Shown in pieces: positions 34,332 to 45,236 of a stretch of 64,000 nucleotides of DNA. Source of the DNA: Cylindrospermum sp. NIES-4074 (lineage in GTDB: Bacteria > Cyanobacteriota > Cyanobacteriia > Cyanobacteriales > Nostocaceae); NCBI GenBank assembly GCA_003994795.1, contig AP018269.1:2421346-2485345 (forward strand), in the 5' to 3' direction. The translations under genes were made by a program, and so were the position numbers. Under the pieces are notes generated by a model, which saw only the letters and a program-made list of their open reading frames with translations, was not told where the DNA came from and did not search any database. Position 1 is the first letter of the stretch. Every line of letters begins with the position of its first letter.

Positions 34332-36968
34332 CTAACCTGATGCCTGTTTTTTCTTGGTGCTGGTCGTTGACTTGGCTCTAGAAGTTGTGGATTTACTGGT
34401 CTTGCGCGGAGATTTTGCTGTTGAGGCTTTGGCTTCCAGCAATTGCAGCGCTGTAGACAGAGTGACAGTTTCCACGGTTTGACCTTCTGGGATGCTCACA
34501 TTAGTTTTGTTGTGCTTGATGTAAGGGCCATAGGGGCCGTCGTAGATATTAATGGCTGTGCCGTCTTCTGGGTGTGTTCCCAATTCCCGTAAAGCTGCTT
34601 TCGACTTACTGGTGCGATCGCCTCTGCCCTTTTTCGGTTCCGACAATAACTCTAAAGCACGTTCTAGAGCAATTGTCAAGACATTATCAGTAGCTTTCAA
34701 AGAGCGGTAGTCTTTGCCTTCCTTACCCTGGTCATGAACGACGTAAGGGCCAAAGCGTCCCAGACTAGTTTGGATTTTGCCACCAGTTACGGGATGGACT
34801 CCCAACGTCCGGGGTAATGCCAACAAACCAACAGCTTGGTCTAGGGTGAGGTTTTCTGGGGTTACACCTTTAGGAAGGGAAGCTTGTTTGGGTTTAGGAT
34901 TTTCCTCTGTCTTATCACCCAACTGGACATAGGGCCCATAGGTGCCAATCTTCACATAAATTGGTTCGCCAGTTTCGGGATGTCGCCCAACTTGGTCAGG
35001 CCCAGTGGTTTTTTGCCGCAGTAGGACTTCTACCTGTTTGGGGTCGAGGTCAGCGGGTGTTAAGTCTTTGGGAATAGAAGCTGTAACCACACCGTCACCA
35101 TTTTCGACTTCGATGTAAGGGCCATATTTACCAATACGGACTTTAGCATCGAGATTTTCTAATTCTACCGTCCTGGCTTTAGTGGCATCAATTTGACTTT
35201 CCTGTTCTTTAACCAGAGTTTCTAAACCTTTATCGCCCAAATAAAATTTCCGCAAATAAGGCAACCACTCAACTTCACCATCAGCGATATCGTCCAGAGT
35301 TTGCTCCATCTTGGAGGTAAAGCTGGGATCAACAATGTCAGGGAAATGTTTTTCTAGTAAGTCGGTGACAGCAAAGGCGGTAAAGGTGGGAATCAAGGCG
35401 TTACTCACCAATTGGGCATAACCCTTATCGATGATGGTGCCGATGATGCTGGCATAGGTACTGGGACGACCAATGCCTTCACTTTCTAAGGTTTTGACGA
35501 GAGTGGCTTCGGTGTACCTGGCTGGGGGTTGGGTTTCGTGCCCTACTGCTTCTAATTCGGTACATTTTGGATGATCTCCCACTTTCAGCGGTGGTAAAAT
35601 CACTTCCTGATCTTCCAATGCAGCTTCGGGATCATCGGAACCTTCGACATAGGCCCGTAAGAAACCAGGAAAATCAATGCGTTTACCCGAAGAACGAAAG
35701 CCAGCGTCTTCAACTTGTAACTGCACACTAATTTGGGTTTGTCGCGAGTCAGCCATTTGAGAGGCGACGGTGCGCTTCCAAATCAAGTCATATAAAGCCA
35801 GTTCCCGACCGCCTAAACCAGTTTCTTGGGGGGTGCGGAAGCTGCTACCAGCCGGACGAATAGCTTCGTGGGCTTCTTGTGCGCCTTTCGATTTGGTGGT
35901 GTATTGCCTGGGTTGGGGGCTGAGATATTGTTTGCCGTAAAGTTGTTCTACACAGTTACGGGCAGCTGCGATCGCTTGCTCTGACAAATGCACCGAATCT
36001 GTACGCATATAGGTAATATACCCTTGCTCATACAAATTCTGGGCAATCCGCATTGTGTCTCGTGCGGAAAGGCGCAACTTGCGGTTAGATTCTTGTTGCA
36101 GCGTTGACGTGGTAAACGGTGGCGCAGGTTTGCGCGTGACTGGGCGTTCTTCAATATCCGCCACATTCCAAGTTTTTCCTGTCAGGCGTTCCTTCAGGGC
36201 TTCTGCTTGCTCTTGATTCAGCAACACCACATTGCGGCCAGCAGTTATTTTGCCAGTAGCAGGGTCAAAATCGCTGCCAGTGGCAACTTTTACACCTCCC
36301 AGGTTCACCAACTGGGCGCTAAAGGGGGTTTTTTCCTGCACCAAGCCGGCTTTTAAATCCCAAAAACTACCTTCATGGAAAGCACGGCGTTGGCGTTCTT
36401 TGATCACCAAAACCCTTACCGCTACAGATTGTACCCGCCCAGCTGATAAGCCCCAGGCGATTTTTTTCCATAGCAACGGAGATAAGGTGTAACCCACCAA
36501 TCGATCCAAAATCCGCCGGGTTTCTTGGGCACGAACCAACTGCTCATCAATATTGCGGCAGTCTTTCAAAGCTTTTTTGATGGCTTCTTGGGTAATTTCG
36601 TGAAACACCATCCGCTTAGTCGGCACCTTTGGTTTCAGCAATTGGTATAAATGCCAACTGATGCTTTCACCTTCCCGGTCTTCGTCAGTTGCCAGGATCA
36701 ATTCATCGACATCTTTGAGGGCATCTTTGAGTTGGGTGACAATTTTCTTTTTGTCCTTGGGGACTACATACACCGGTTCAAAGTCGGCGTCTATATTCAC
36801 CCCTAGCTGCGCCCATGTTTCCCCTTTGACAGCAGCGGGAATTTCGCTAGCTGACTGGGGTAGGTCACGCACATGACCCATAGACGCTTCTACCCGATAG
36901 TTTTTTGGTAGGTAGTTGCGAATGGTACGAGCTTTGGTCGGAGATTCGACGATGACGAGAGTTGACAT
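34332..36968 (-). CDS. topA: DNA topoisomerase I (type IA)
   Basis: Relaxes negative supercoils by single-strand cleavage. The 878-residue protein starts [19 protein letters not shown] (TOPRIM glutamate) and has [15 protein letters not shown] (TOPRIM aspartates). The cleavage domain includes the catalytic tyrosine in [14 protein letters not shown], and [15 protein letters not shown] is diagnostic. The C-terminal third holds several repeats of the form G-(K/R)-(Y/F)-G-P-Y, seen at [33 protein letters not shown] and [11 protein letters not shown], instead of zinc-finger cysteines, followed by a Lys/Ser/Thr tail. This is the usual cyanobacterial form. Confidence 0.96.
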   Translation of the reverse strand: MSTLVIVESPTKARTIRNYLPKNYRVEASMGHVRDLPQSASEIPAAVKGETWAQLGVNIDADFEPVYVVPKDKKKIVTQLKDALKDVDELILATDEDREGESISWHLYQLLKPKVPTKRMVFHEITQEAIKKALKDCRNIDEQLVRAQETRRILDRLVGYTLSPLLWKKIAWGLSAGRVQSVAVRVLVIKERQRRAFHEGSFWDLKAGLVQEKTPFSAQLVNLGGVKVATGSDFDPATGKITAGRNVVLLNQEQAEALKERLTGKTWNVADIEERPVTRKPAPPFTTSTLQQESNRKLRLSARDTMRIAQNLYEQGYITYMRTDSVHLSEQAIAAARNCVEQLYGKQYLSPQPRQYTTKSKGAQEAHEAIRPAGSSFRTPQETGLGGRELALYDLIWKRTVASQMADSRQTQISVQLQVEDAGFRSSGKRIDFPGFLRAYVEGSDDPEAALEDQEVILPPLKVGDHPKCTELEAVGHETQPPARYTEATLVKTLESEGIGRPSTYASIIGTIIDKGYAQLVSNALIPTFTAFAVTDLLEKHFPDIVDPSFTSKMEQTLDDIADGEVEWLPYLRKFYLGDKGLETLVKEQESQIDATKARTVELENLDAKVRIGKYGPYIEVENGDGVVTASIPKDLTPADLDPKQVEVLLRQKTTGPDQVGRHPETGEPIYVKIGTYGPYVQLGDKTEENPKPKQASLPKGVTPENLTLDQAVGLLALPRTLGVHPVTGGKIQTSLGRFGPYVVHDQGKEGKDYRSLKATDNVLTIALERALELLSEPKKGRGDRTSKSKAALRELGTHPEDGTAINIYDGPYGPYIKHNKTNVSIPEGQTVETVTLSTALQLLEAKASTAKSPRKTSKSTTSRAKSTTSTKKKQASG

Positions 36969-37412
36969 GGAAATTTCAAAAAAAAGAATAGCTGCAAAGC
37001 TAAACAGTCAAATTGAGATAATTTCGGCGAAATGTCAAGATAATACGTCACGCTTAGGGCAGTGATTTAATCCTCACACAAACAGCCCGCTAGGGCGAAA
37101 ATCCGCTCAACTCCGGGCGCAGTCATTCCCAGAGAACTCGGAAGTGGAACGCCCGGTGTGAATTGCCAGCTATTTCCATCTTTAACTTATCTAACGCATA
37201 ATTGGCGACTACAGTTTTCAAAATACCCCAGAAAGTGTAATCCAGTGATACCTTCTGTCGTTGAGGGCTGGGGGATCTGGGCAATTCTAAATTTTAAATA
37301 ATCTCACTTTCTCTCCACATCTCCCCGTCTCCCATAGAGGTTGTGCCAAAATTAAATCAAATTTAGAGAGCAAAGCGAAGTGGGGTTTGTACCCATCCCG
37401 TGGAGACAAAAC
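36969..37412 (+). other. Intergenic region with a structured GC-rich element
   Basis: The first part of a 1.2-kb gap must hold the topA promoter (minus strand). A perfect 7-bp stem CCGGGCG/CGCCCGG at 37113-37119 and 37150-37156 encloses a nested TTCC/GGAA pairing, a fold that could be an RNA. No matching RNA family is recognised. Confidence 0.4.
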
Positions 37413-37790
37413 TATGCAAGCAATTCGCCGAGGTGATGTCATTGTACAACCTGTGCCGCAAATTGAAAGATAAAAGATACCTCATTTAACCTTGCTAGAA
37501 GGGGAAGTTACCGGACATCAGCAGTGCATTACTGAGGTATAAGCAAAGTTTTATGCAAAATAAATCACTATTTTTATCTGTGTTTTCACCAAATTTGCTA
37601 TTTTTTCATCAAGAACTGAAACAATTAAAAATTGCTTGCGTAGGGTCACGAAGTGAAGACTGTTACATAGTGGACGTACGCCCCTGGCCTTTCCGTAGGG
37701 TAGATTAGAACCTAACATCCTGCTCAAGCCATTTCTATGATCCAAGGTAACTGGTTGGTGAAAATTGAGAGAAAATATGAGCCAATTATG
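37413..37790 (+). pseudogene. Remnant of a short cyanobacterial protein gene (RRGDVIVQPV ... GNWLVKIERKYEP)
   Basis: The plus strand encodes MQAIRRGDVIVQPVPQIER then a stop. A shifted frame reads IPHLTLLEGEVTGHQQCIT. About 230 bases later, after unrelated sequence, MIQGNWLVKIERKYEPI appears. These are the beginning, middle and end of a small protein family often encoded beside DUF6745 genes. The middle is missing and frames are broken, so the gene is dead. Confidence 0.55.
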
Positions 37791-37946
37791 GTAACTATGA
37801 TACAAACGCTGTCAAAGGTAATCAAGAACTTCCAAAAATTTGCAGAAATGTCAAATCTTGGAAACAGTCTGGTAGTAATAATGATAGAACCAAGTTAAGT
37901 GAAAACAACAGAAAATGGTAATTAGGAAAGAAAGATAGATATCACC

Positions 37947-37988
37947 AATTACCAATTACCAATTACCCATTACCAATTACCAATTACC
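37947..37988 (+). repeat. Heptanucleotide tandem repeat (AATTACC)6
   Basis: Six heptamers, five exact and one CATTACC, in the gap before the RNA-binding protein gene. Same unit as at 29104-29139. Confidence 0.9.
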
Positions 37989-38029
37989 AGCCCTAACTTG
38001 ATAACTAGCAACTTACGTTAATTAGTTGC

Positions 38030-38180
38030 TGATAAACATGATGTAATCTTGCGTAGATATGAAGTTATGATAGGATAAAATTGGAGGAGTTAGTTCGGTA
38101 ATAGAGTTCTTGTGGTTAATCATAATGACAAGCATCTCTCCGAATAAACATCTCTGCATCAATGGATTCTGGAGAGTTTC
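38030..38180 (+). promoter_or_regulatory. Likely promoter and long 5' leader of the RNA-binding protein gene
   Basis: About 150 bases without coding potential precede the RRM gene. Cyanobacterial rbp genes of this type are known to carry long, cold-responsive 5' leaders. TGGAGAG lies 6-12 bases before the ATG as a ribosome site. Transcription start is not determinable here. Confidence 0.4.
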
Positions 38181-38489
38181 ATGTCAATTTACGTAGGGAA
38201 CCTATCCTACAGCGTCACACAAGACGACCTCACTCAAGTGTTTTCTGAATATGGTACTGTAAAGCGAGTCCAGTTACCCACAGATCGGGAAACAGGACGC
38301 GCACGGGGCTTCGGTTTCGTAGAAATGGAATCAGAAGCCGCTGAAAATGCAGCCATTGAAGGCTTGGATGGTGCGGAATGGATGGGGCGTGTAATGAAAG
38401 TTAATAAAGCTAGACCCAAGGAGGAGAAAAGCACTCGCTCTGGTGGTAGCTGGGGAAAAAGTAGCGGTGGGTATTCACGAGACTATTAA
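38181..38489 (+). CDS. rbp: RNA-binding protein with single RRM and Gly/Ser tail
   Basis: A 102-residue protein. RNP2 is IYVGNLSY at residues 3-10 and RNP1 is RGFGFVEM at about 41-48, so one RRM (residues 2-80) is followed by a short Ser/Gly/Arg tail (STRSGGSWGKSSGGYSRDY). This is the cyanobacterial Rbp family; several members are induced by cold and bind RNA. The tail is shorter than in strongly Gly-rich types. Single-gene unit followed by two strong hairpins. Confidence 0.9.
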   Translation: MSIYVGNLSYSVTQDDLTQVFSEYGTVKRVQLPTDRETGRARGFGFVEMESEAAENAAIEGLDGAEWMGRVMKVNKARPKEEKSTRSGGSWGKSSGGYSRDY

Positions 38490-38559
38490 GTTTTGAGATT
38501 ATCAAAGGCAAAAGTATCATTAGCTTTTGCTAGTGCGAAAATTATCCCGAAATTTAGCG

Positions 38560-38620
38560 GTTCAGTCATTAACTGAACTGTTTATTTGTATCTGAGCAGT
38601 TCAGTTATCTACTGAACTGC
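38560..38620 (+). terminator. Tandem inverted repeats after rbp
   Basis: Two stems built on the same GTTCAGT/ACTGAAC word: 38560-38578 and GCAGTTCAGT...ACTGAACTGC at 38596-38620. They are separated by a T-rich spacer and lie 70-130 bases after the stop codon. Probable terminator, with the doubled design noted. Confidence 0.6.
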
Positions 38621-38719
38621 TTGTTCGTCGAAAGATACTTGCCTGGAAACTTCAGCATAATTTAATTTGATGGTAAGCATAGTTGTTATGCTGGGTAACA
38701 AGGGGCTACTCTCTCCCAA

Positions 38720-38757
38720 AGCCTGTTGTAGCAAGGATGAGTTGACGCTAGCAGGCT
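38720..38757 (+). other. Stem-loop upstream of ndhB
   Basis: AGCCTG-T-TGTAGC pairs with GCTA-G-CAGGCT across a 14-base loop, 135 bases before ndhB. Flanking CTCTC and GAGAG can extend the stem. It may be a leader structure or small RNA; I see no family match. The remaining 38621-38891 holds nothing else. Confidence 0.35.
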
Positions 38758-38891
38758 GAGAGAAGCAAGAAAATCTATCTTTCTGGGTTCCTATTTTTAA
38801 GAGAGAAAGAGGAATGGAACTTTAGTCAATAACAATAGATAGAATGAACAGAGTTAGCCTTAATGTCTGATCGCCAAAACCTATACATCTC

Positions 38892-40454
38892 ATGGATTTT
38901 GCTAATCTTGCATCCCAGTTAAATGCTGGAACGATTTTGCCAGAGGGGATTGTAATTATCACCCTCTTGGGGGTTTTGATAGTTGATTTGATTTTGGGGC
39001 GTACATCCGCACGCTGGATTGGATATCTAGCGATCGCCGGATTACTAGCTGCCATAGTCGCCCTATACTTCCAATGGGACGCACTCAATCCCATCTCCTT
39101 TACTGGTGCTTTCATCGGTGACGACCTCAGTATTGTGTTTCGCGGGATCATCGCCCTATCCGCTGCTGTCACCATATTGATGTCAATTCGCTACATTGAG
39201 CAGAGTGGCACCGCTTTGGGTGAATTCATCGCCATTTTGCTGACAGCTACCTTGGGCGGGATGTTTCTCTCCGGTGCTAGTGAGTTGGTGATGATTTTCA
39301 TCTCCCTAGAAACCCTGAGTATTTCCTCTTATTTATTGACAGGTTATACTAAGCGTGACCCCCGCTCTAATGAAGCAGCGCTGAAATATCTGTTAATTGG
39401 AGCTTCCAGCACAGCAGTATTTTTGTACGGTGTATCGCTGCTGTATGGGTTATCTGGTGGACAAACAGAATTAGGTGCGATCGCCAATGGTATTGCCACA
39501 GCGAAAGCTGGTCAATCTTTAGGCTTAGTGATTGCCCTCGTATTCGTGATTGCAGGTATTGGCTTCAAAATCTCTGCCGCACCCTTCCACCAGTGGACAC
39601 CAGACGTTTACGAAGGCGCTCCCACCCCAGTGATTGCCTTTTTATCTGTCGGTTCCAAAGCGGCTGGGTTTGCCCTCGCTATCCGCTTGCTGACAACAGC
39701 CTTCCCCCTCGTTGCTGACGAGTGGAGATTTGTCTTCACCGCCCTCGCTGTTCTGAGTATGGTGTTAGGTAACGTAGTTGCCCTAGCCCAAACCAGCATG
39801 AAACGGATGCTAGCTTATTCATCAATTGCCCAAGCTGGGTTTGTGATGATTGGCTTGATTGCTGGTACTAACGCAGGATATTCCAGTATGCTATTTTACC
39901 TACTGGTCTATCTGTTCATGAACCTGTGTGGTTTTACCTGCATCATTCTGTTCTCCCTGCGAACAGGAACAGACCAAATTGCCGAATACTCAGGTTTGTA
40001 TCAAAAAGACCCACTCCTAACATTGGGTTTGAGTATCTCCCTGCTTTCTTTGGGTGGTATTCCCCCACTAGCTGGGTTTTTCGGAAAGATTTACCTATTT
40101 TGGGCTGGTTGGCAAGCAGGACTTTATTGGTTAGTTTTGCTGGGCTTAGTTACCAGCGTTGTCTCCATCTACTACTACATTCGCGTAGTAAAAATGATGG
40201 TAGTCAAAGAACCCCAAGAAATGTCCGACGTAGTAAAAAATTATCCAGCAATACGTTGGGATTTGCCAGGATTTAGACCTTTGCAGGTGGGGTTAATAGT
40301 AACATTAATTGCTACTACCATCGCTGGGGTTTTGTCAAATCCGCTGTTTACTCTAGCAAACAATTCAGTTGCCAATACTCCTATATTGCAAGCAGCAATA
40401 TCTGTGAATACGCAGGCAAGTGTAATTCCTACTGAGCATGTAGAAGGTTTGTAA
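38892..40454 (+). CDS. ndhB: NAD(P)H-quinone oxidoreductase subunit 2 (NdhB)
   Basis: Membrane proton-pumping subunit of the photosynthetic NDH-1 complex in the thylakoid, used in respiration, cyclic electron flow and CO2 uptake. The 520-residue protein has about 14 hydrophobic helices and the family motifs [62 protein letters not shown] and [16 protein letters not shown]. Full length and single copy here; its stop is 2 bases from the stop of the convergent kinase gene. Confidence 0.97.
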   Translation: MDFANLASQLNAGTILPEGIVIITLLGVLIVDLILGRTSARWIGYLAIAGLLAAIVALYFQWDALNPISFTGAFIGDDLSIVFRGIIALSAAVTILMSIRYIEQSGTALGEFIAILLTATLGGMFLSGASELVMIFISLETLSISSYLLTGYTKRDPRSNEAALKYLLIGASSTAVFLYGVSLLYGLSGGQTELGAIANGIATAKAGQSLGLVIALVFVIAGIGFKISAAPFHQWTPDVYEGAPTPVIAFLSVGSKAAGFALAIRLLTTAFPLVADEWRFVFTALAVLSMVLGNVVALAQTSMKRMLAYSSIAQAGFVMIGLIAGTNAGYSSMLFYLLVYLFMNLCGFTCIILFSLRTGTDQIAEYSGLYQKDPLLTLGLSISLLSLGGIPPLAGFFGKIYLFWAGWQAGLYWLVLLGLVTSVVSIYYYIRVVKMMVVKEPQEMSDVVKNYPAIRWDLPGFRPLQVGLIVTLIATTIAGVLSNPLFTLANNSVANTPILQAAISVNTQASVIPTEHVEGL

Positions 40455-40455
40455 G

Positions 40456-41877
40456 TTAGTAATGGGTAATGGGTAACTTTCCATGCCCATTACCCAATGA
40501 CCAATCGTCATCTTCGATAGGAAGAGTAATGATAAATTCTGAGCCTTCCCCTAAAGTAGAATGACACTGTAATTTTCCCTCGTGCTTTTCAACAATTTGG
40601 TAACTAATAGATAAACCTAAACCTGTGCCTTTACCCACAGGTTTAGTTGTGAAAAATGGATCAAACAACTTGCTGACCACCTCTTCAGTCATTCCTAATC
40701 CATTATCAGCAATAGTAATCACCACCCATTTTCCCTCAACTACATCAGTACGAATATGAATCTGGGGATTTTGGCAGAGTGAATTTATACTTATTTCCTG
40801 CTGCTCTAAACTTAAGTAGCTTCTTTTCTCTTCCAGTGCATCGATAGCATTGGTGAGAATATTCATAAACACTTGGTTAAGCTGACCTGGGTAGCATTTA
40901 ACCAAAGGCAATTGTCCATATTCTTTAATAACTTGAATTTCTATATGCCCATTTTGCCCTTGCAAGTAGTGTTGCAAAAGCATTAAAGTGTTATCAATTC
41001 CTTCATGGATATTCACTTTCTTCAGTTCTGCTTCATCCAGTCTTGAAAAATTTCTCAGTCCCAAAACAATTTCGCGGATACGTTCTGTCCCCACCTTCAT
41101 AGACTCGATAACTTTAGCGAGGTCTTGTTGGAGAAAATCAAGTTCAACAGTTTTAATTTCTTCTTGGATTTCTAAAGGAGGATTTGGGTAGTGCTGTTGA
41201 TAAAGTTGCACTAGCCTGAGTAAATCTTCAGTGTAGCTCTTGGTGTGTGGGAGATTCCCATAAATAAAGTTGACAGGGTTGTTAATTTCGTGAGCAACAC
41301 CAGCAACCATCTGACCCAAGCTAGACATCTTCTCAGCTTGAATAAGGTGGGTTTGGGTACGTTGTAATTCGTTTAATGTTGCTGTTAAGGCATTTGTGCG
41401 TTCCTCCACTCTGAGTTCTAGCTCTTGATTGGCTTTTGATAGTGCTTCTTCTGCCTGTTTGCGTCGCTGGATTTCTTTTGCCAACTCATCTATTTTTTGA
41501 TTAAGCAAGACAAAATTGCCGCTAGCTATCCCCCTCTTTTCTAAGCGGAGGAGAATTAGAGCAGAAGCGTCAGGAGATGCAGGTTGAATGACCGCCCCTT
41601 CGCTACGACATACTAAATGTTGCCCATCATTTTTGCGTAAAGTCAAAGAGCCAAAAACCAATGCTCGACTACGAGAACAAGCTTGCAAATATTTGGCAAT
41701 TTTGCCGGCAGGTTCAGTGACGAGATCAAATATCTTTTTCTCTTGCAGTTCCTGTCGGTGTAACCCCACCAGAGCTATTGCTGGTTGATTGGCAGCTAGG
41801 ATATGACCCTCACCACTTAACAGGAGTAGAGGTTCTGGCAAAACTCTTGCAAGTTCAAGAAATTGTTCAGGAGTCAT
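40456..41877 (-). CDS. PAS-domain sensor histidine kinase
   Basis: A 473-residue kinase from the ATG at 41877 ([20 protein letters not shown]); an upstream start would add 12 residues. A PAS-like domain (about 1-110) is followed by a coiled coil ([30 protein letters not shown]). The H-box is [12 protein letters not shown], followed by the HATPase with N-box [25 protein letters not shown] and [20 protein letters not shown]. No transmembrane segment is seen, so it is cytoplasmic. The last 12 codons ([12 protein letters not shown]) come from a heptamer repeat. It closely resembles the kinase at 43126-44439. Confidence 0.9.
   Translation of the reverse strand: MTPEQFLELARVLPEPLLLLSGEGHILAANQPAIALVGLHRQELQEKKIFDLVTEPAGKIAKYLQACSRSRALVFGSLTLRKNDGQHLVCRSEGAVIQPASPDASALILLRLEKRGIASGNFVLLNQKIDELAKEIQRRKQAEEALSKANQELELRVEERTNALTATLNELQRTQTHLIQAEKMSSLGQMVAGVAHEINNPVNFIYGNLPHTKSYTEDLLRLVQLYQQHYPNPPLEIQEEIKTVELDFLQQDLAKVIESMKVGTERIREIVLGLRNFSRLDEAELKKVNIHEGIDNTLMLLQHYLQGQNGHIEIQVIKEYGQLPLVKCYPGQLNQVFMNILTNAIDALEEKRSYLSLEQQEISINSLCQNPQIHIRTDVVEGKWVVITIADNGLGMTEEVVSKLFDPFFTTKPVGKGTGLGLSISYQIVEKHEGKLQCHSTLGEGSEFIITLPIEDDDWSLGNGHGKLPITHY
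40463..40496 (+). terminator. Hairpin from TGGGTAATGGG repeats between convergent genes
   Basis: Arms TGGGTAATGGG (40463-40473) and CCCATTACCCA (40486-40496) pair perfectly just after the ndhB stop and inside the end of the kinase gene. Placement suits a terminator; the sequence derives from AATGGGT heptamers. Confidence 0.55.
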
Positions 41878-42090
41878 GCAGTTTCTAATTTGAGCATATT
41901 TGCAAAAATGCACTAAGCTCAGATGCTAGGGCCAGCTTAGTGCTGAGTAATGTACAAAAAAGAATCTGAAAGCCAGTGATTTGTAATCAGGGTATGAAAA
42001 CAAAACAGCAATTTGAATTACTCGTAAACCGAAAAATTGATGATACTAGGTAGGGTAATTAAACTCTTGAGAAAACCAGTATCAGAAAGC

Positions 42091-42645
42091 TTACATTCCT
42101 TTAAAGTATTCTCGACCTACTACATCTTCTGACTCTGTTGTATATTTTAAGTAAACCACGACTCTGCATTCATTGCTACCCTCTGCTATGGTTTCTTGCA
42201 GTTCCACCTTGGCATATCCCAGATTGTCAGCTGCAATATTCCCAAAGACGTTAGAAGTCATCATACACATGGCAGGTCGATCTAAAACTTTTTCTGCAAA
42301 TGGGCAGAGACGGTTGCCAAAGATAATCTTCTCATCATTCTGCTCAATGATATAAAAGTCGCCCTGAATGCGTTTTTTCAAATCAATCAAGACCTCAGCA
42401 ACTTGCTCACGGGAAAGATGGGATACTTCCAAAGCAGATTTATAATCTCTATTTATCTGCCTACCCATACTTTCACCAACTACGCTAATAAATCCAGAGG
42501 CTTCTTCTAATCCAACTACGTCCTGCAAAGTGCCAGATAACTCTCGAATTAGTGTACGTAAAAACTTGTCTCTATCTAAAGGAATATTTTTGGTATTTGT
42601 TGAATTATTAAGCAACTTGTTCATTTTATTCAGATTGAAAACCAT
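42091..42645 (-). CDS. Methanogen-output-domain-like (MetOD1) regulatory protein
   Basis: A 184-residue protein from the ATG at 42645 ([12 protein letters not shown]); a TTG at 42675 or ATG at 42627 are alternatives. The body ([35 protein letters not shown] ... [12 protein letters not shown] ... [32 protein letters not shown]) resembles methanogen output domain 1 proteins, which often serve as outputs of sensory systems. The cysteines in RLCPF and AMCMM are notable. It lies between two paralogous kinases in the same orientation, so a signalling link is likely but unproven. Confidence 0.62.
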   Translation of the reverse strand: MVFNLNKMNKLLNNSTNTKNIPLDRDKFLRTLIRELSGTLQDVVGLEEASGFISVVGESMGRQINRDYKSALEVSHLSREQVAEVLIDLKKRIQGDFYIIEQNDEKIIFGNRLCPFAEKVLDRPAMCMMTSNVFGNIAADNLGYAKVELQETIAEGSNECRVVVYLKYTTESEDVVGREYFKGM

Positions 42646-42675
42646 ATTTCTATAGTTCCCCAAAATTGCGCCCAA

Positions 42676-43125
42676 GTAAATGTTTTTATCCGCAGAATTT
42701 GACCCTTACTGCCCTAATGTACGATATTTGTAGCAATACAGTTCAGTTAAGGCTAAAACTCAACGTCTACGTAGGTTGGGGAGCCACAAAAAGTGCGTAT
42801 TTTACCCCGTTGAGTGAGTGGTGTTTGAGAAAGGTATCCCTCCGGGACACTGCGTGAACGCATAGGTGCGGTCGGCATAACCCGACATTTTCGCGACTTT
42901 GTTGGGTTTTACTGCGTTCAAACGCCACTTTAACGGCAGTTGCTACAACGGAGGCAAGCTCAAGTCGGGGAACCCTTGACGCTACGCACAGTCGCTAACA
43001 CCACGCAAGTGGCTCCCCAACCGTATTGGGATTTGTAGCGGTCACTAGTATTTATATCAATTGTCTCACTAACTGAAATTAACTCGGTTAAATGTTTAAC
43101 AGTTTAATAAAGCGAACACTTCCTA
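42676..43125 (+). other. Intergenic region with degraded dispersed repeats
   Basis: A 450-bp gap. Around 42770-43025 there are fragments of the CCCAACCTAC/GTAGGTTGGG family (GTAGGTTGGGGAGCC, CATAACCCGACATTTTCGCG, GTTGGGTTTTACTGCG) and of TCCGGGACACTGCGTGAACGC. No gene is supported. Confidence 0.5.
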
Positions 43126-44439
43126 TCAATCCTCAAATTCAGCTTTTATAGGCATAATAATTACAAACTCTGAACCCTGTCCTGGAACCGAATTTACCTC
43201 CAGAGTTCCCCCATGTTTTTCCACAATGATTTGTCGGGCAATTGATAATCCTAATCCTGTGCCTTGACCCACTGACTTAGTGGTGAATAAATGGTCAAAA
43301 ATTTTGTTTTGAGTTTCATTCGACATTCCTACCCCATTATCTTGAATGCGAATCACTACATTAGTGTGATCTTCTGTGAGGCTAGTTTTAATTTTAATTT
43401 GGTTAGGATTTGCCTGAATCTCATCTAAACTACGTCCAGAATTAGATTCTTCTAAAGCATCAATAGCATTAGCTAATAAATTCATAAATACCTGATTCAT
43501 TTGTCCGCTAAAGCATTCTATTAGGGGCAAATTACTAAACTCTCTGATTACTTGAATATCAGGACGATTTGGTGAGGCTTTTAAGCGGTGTCTGAGGATC
43601 ATGATAGTGGTATCGATGCCATCATGAATATTGCAGGGAGTTTTGCTCGCGCTATCTGCCCTAGAAAAGTTTCGCAGACTGGTGCTAATGTTGCGAATGC
43701 GTTGCACACCCTCTTTCATTGAGGAAATCAAGTTAGGCAAATCGGAGCGGATATAATCTAAATCTATGGCAGCGATTTCCTCATGAATTTCTGGAACGTA
43801 CTCAGGATATTGTTTTTGATAGAGGTCAATGATGTGAAATAAATCATGTATATAGTTGATTGCAGGTTGCAAATTACCTGCAATGAACCCAACAGGATTG
43901 TTGATTTCGTGTGCTACCCCAGCTACTAGATTGCCCAAAGCAGACATTTTTTCTTTTTGTATAAGCTGGATTTGAGATTCTTGTAAGTCTTTTAATGCTT
44001 GGGAAAGTGCTGCTGTTCTTTCTGCTACTCTGGTTTCTAAAGTTTTGGTTAAATTTCGCAATTGCAGATGGGTTTTGATCCGAGCTAATACTTCTTGATC
44101 TTGAAAGGGTTTGATGATGTAATCAACTGCACCTAAACTTAGTCCCTTTACCTTGCTCTCTGTATCCACAATAGCGGTCATGAAAATTACAGGAATATCG
44201 CTCGTTTCTGGATTTAACTTCAACTTTTCGCAAGTTTCAAATCCGTCTACTCTTGGCATCATGACATCTAATAATATCAAATCAGGCTGTCTCTCTTGAA
44301 CCAATTGTAGTGCTTTCTCTCCATCCATTGCTGTAATCACTTCAAAACCAGTATGTTTTAATAGATGAGAGATTATTTCTAGATTAGTAGCTGTATCATC
44401 TACCACTAAAATCAATTCTTTTTCTTGGATATTACTCAT
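43126..44439 (-). CDS. Response regulator-histidine kinase hybrid
   Basis: A 437-residue protein with an N-terminal receiver domain (acid pocket VVDD at 12-15, phospho-acceptor D58 in LILLDVMMP, FMTAI, YIIKPF) followed by a coiled coil and a kinase module. The kinase has H-box [17 protein letters not shown]-box [21 protein letters not shown] and [21 protein letters not shown]. The kinase half is paralogous to the one ending at 41877. No membrane segment, so it is cytoplasmic and probably part of a phosphorelay. The receiver-first order allows control of the kinase by an upstream phosphodonor. Confidence 0.92.
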   Translation of the reverse strand: MSNIQEKELILVVDDTATNLEIISHLLKHTGFEVITAMDGEKALQLVQERQPDLILLDVMMPRVDGFETCEKLKLNPETSDIPVIFMTAIVDTESKVKGLSLGAVDYIIKPFQDQEVLARIKTHLQLRNLTKTLETRVAERTAALSQALKDLQESQIQLIQKEKMSALGNLVAGVAHEINNPVGFIAGNLQPAINYIHDLFHIIDLYQKQYPEYVPEIHEEIAAIDLDYIRSDLPNLISSMKEGVQRIRNISTSLRNFSRADSASKTPCNIHDGIDTTIMILRHRLKASPNRPDIQVIREFSNLPLIECFSGQMNQVFMNLLANAIDALEESNSGRSLDEIQANPNQIKIKTSLTEDHTNVVIRIQDNGVGMSNETQNKIFDHLFTTKSVGQGTGLGLSIARQIIVEKHGGTLEVNSVPGQGSEFVIIMPIKAEFED

Positions 44440-44871
44440 ATTTTTACCTGCAAATTTATATATTTTTAATATATAGTGTTACTTTATACTATCAGGTGTT
44501 TTGTGCAATTTTATAAGTTAATTAAAACAATTAAACTAAAATTTATAATCTAAAATATCTAATTTTTTAGTTAATAATAAGTAGTTTGGCACTATTAAAT
44601 TTAGCTATATTAGCTTTGGTAACTTAATTGATAATTGCTTAAATCAGCGCTTGTATAATCTTTACATTTCTTGAAAAAGTTATGTTTATTTCAACCTACA
44701 TACTTCTCAAAAATACCTATAACCTCATCTACTAATGGCTGACTGGTTGTTTTTACTGGGGTTGTTCACTCCTATTTTAAGGTGTTTCCACCTTATATTT
44801 CCCACAAATTGCCGTAATAGCAACAGCCTTTTAAGAAATTTTCCCAAAAACTGGTATATCAATATATCTAT
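44440..44871 (+). other. AT-rich intergenic region
   Basis: Upstream of the hybrid kinase is a very AT-rich stretch (many TAATTA/ATTTAG words) without a supported frame. It presumably carries the kinase promoter. Nothing else is recognised. Confidence 0.4.
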
Positions 44872-45079
44872 AGAACTTACGCACTATACAAATTGAACAC
44901 GATCTGGAGCAACGATAGTTGGTCATTTTCGGCTTTTGGGACAGCATATTAGTAGGGTGCGTCAGATGTCAAAAATCTGTCCATTATTGCCAAATTATTG
45001 GGTCTGACGCAGCCTACAAGAGACTTAAGCAATGCTCCATATTTGGTGTTTCCTGTCAATGCGTAAGTCCTATCTATAG
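44872..45079 (+). mobile_element. MITE-like unit with nested hairpin, copy 2
   Basis: The outer ends AGAACTTACGCA and TGCGTAAGTCCTATCT form an imperfect inverted repeat of about 200 bp. Inside lies the 66-bp GTAGGGTGCGTCAGAT...GTCTGACGCAGCCTAC hairpin at 44952-45017, close in sequence to the unit at 7969-8034. No transposase is present, so this would be a non-autonomous element. A 64-codon frame across it is not credible. Confidence 0.6.
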
Positions 45080-45236
45080 GAATCCGGTTGGATTATTGAA
45101 CTTACTCGTATAGGGAGGGGATAGGGGAAGAGAAGAGGTAAAGTTATTTACCTCCTCCTTTTCCTTGCCTACGCAAATAATTTCGATACTCAAACCGGAT
45201 TTCTGTATTATAAAGCACTTGCTCAACAGTGGTTCT

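Noticed and set aside
37551-37805. 84-codon minus-strand frame before rbp
   Set aside because: It overlaps the plus-strand gene remnant whose conserved fragments explain the sequence better.
37947-37988. Tandem short repeats as a CRISPR candidate
   Set aside because: Seven-base units without spacers are heptamer tandem repeats typical of heterocystous cyanobacteria.
44919-45113. 64-codon frame across the MITE-like unit
   Set aside because: It is formed by the hairpin repeat itself and has no independent coding signal.
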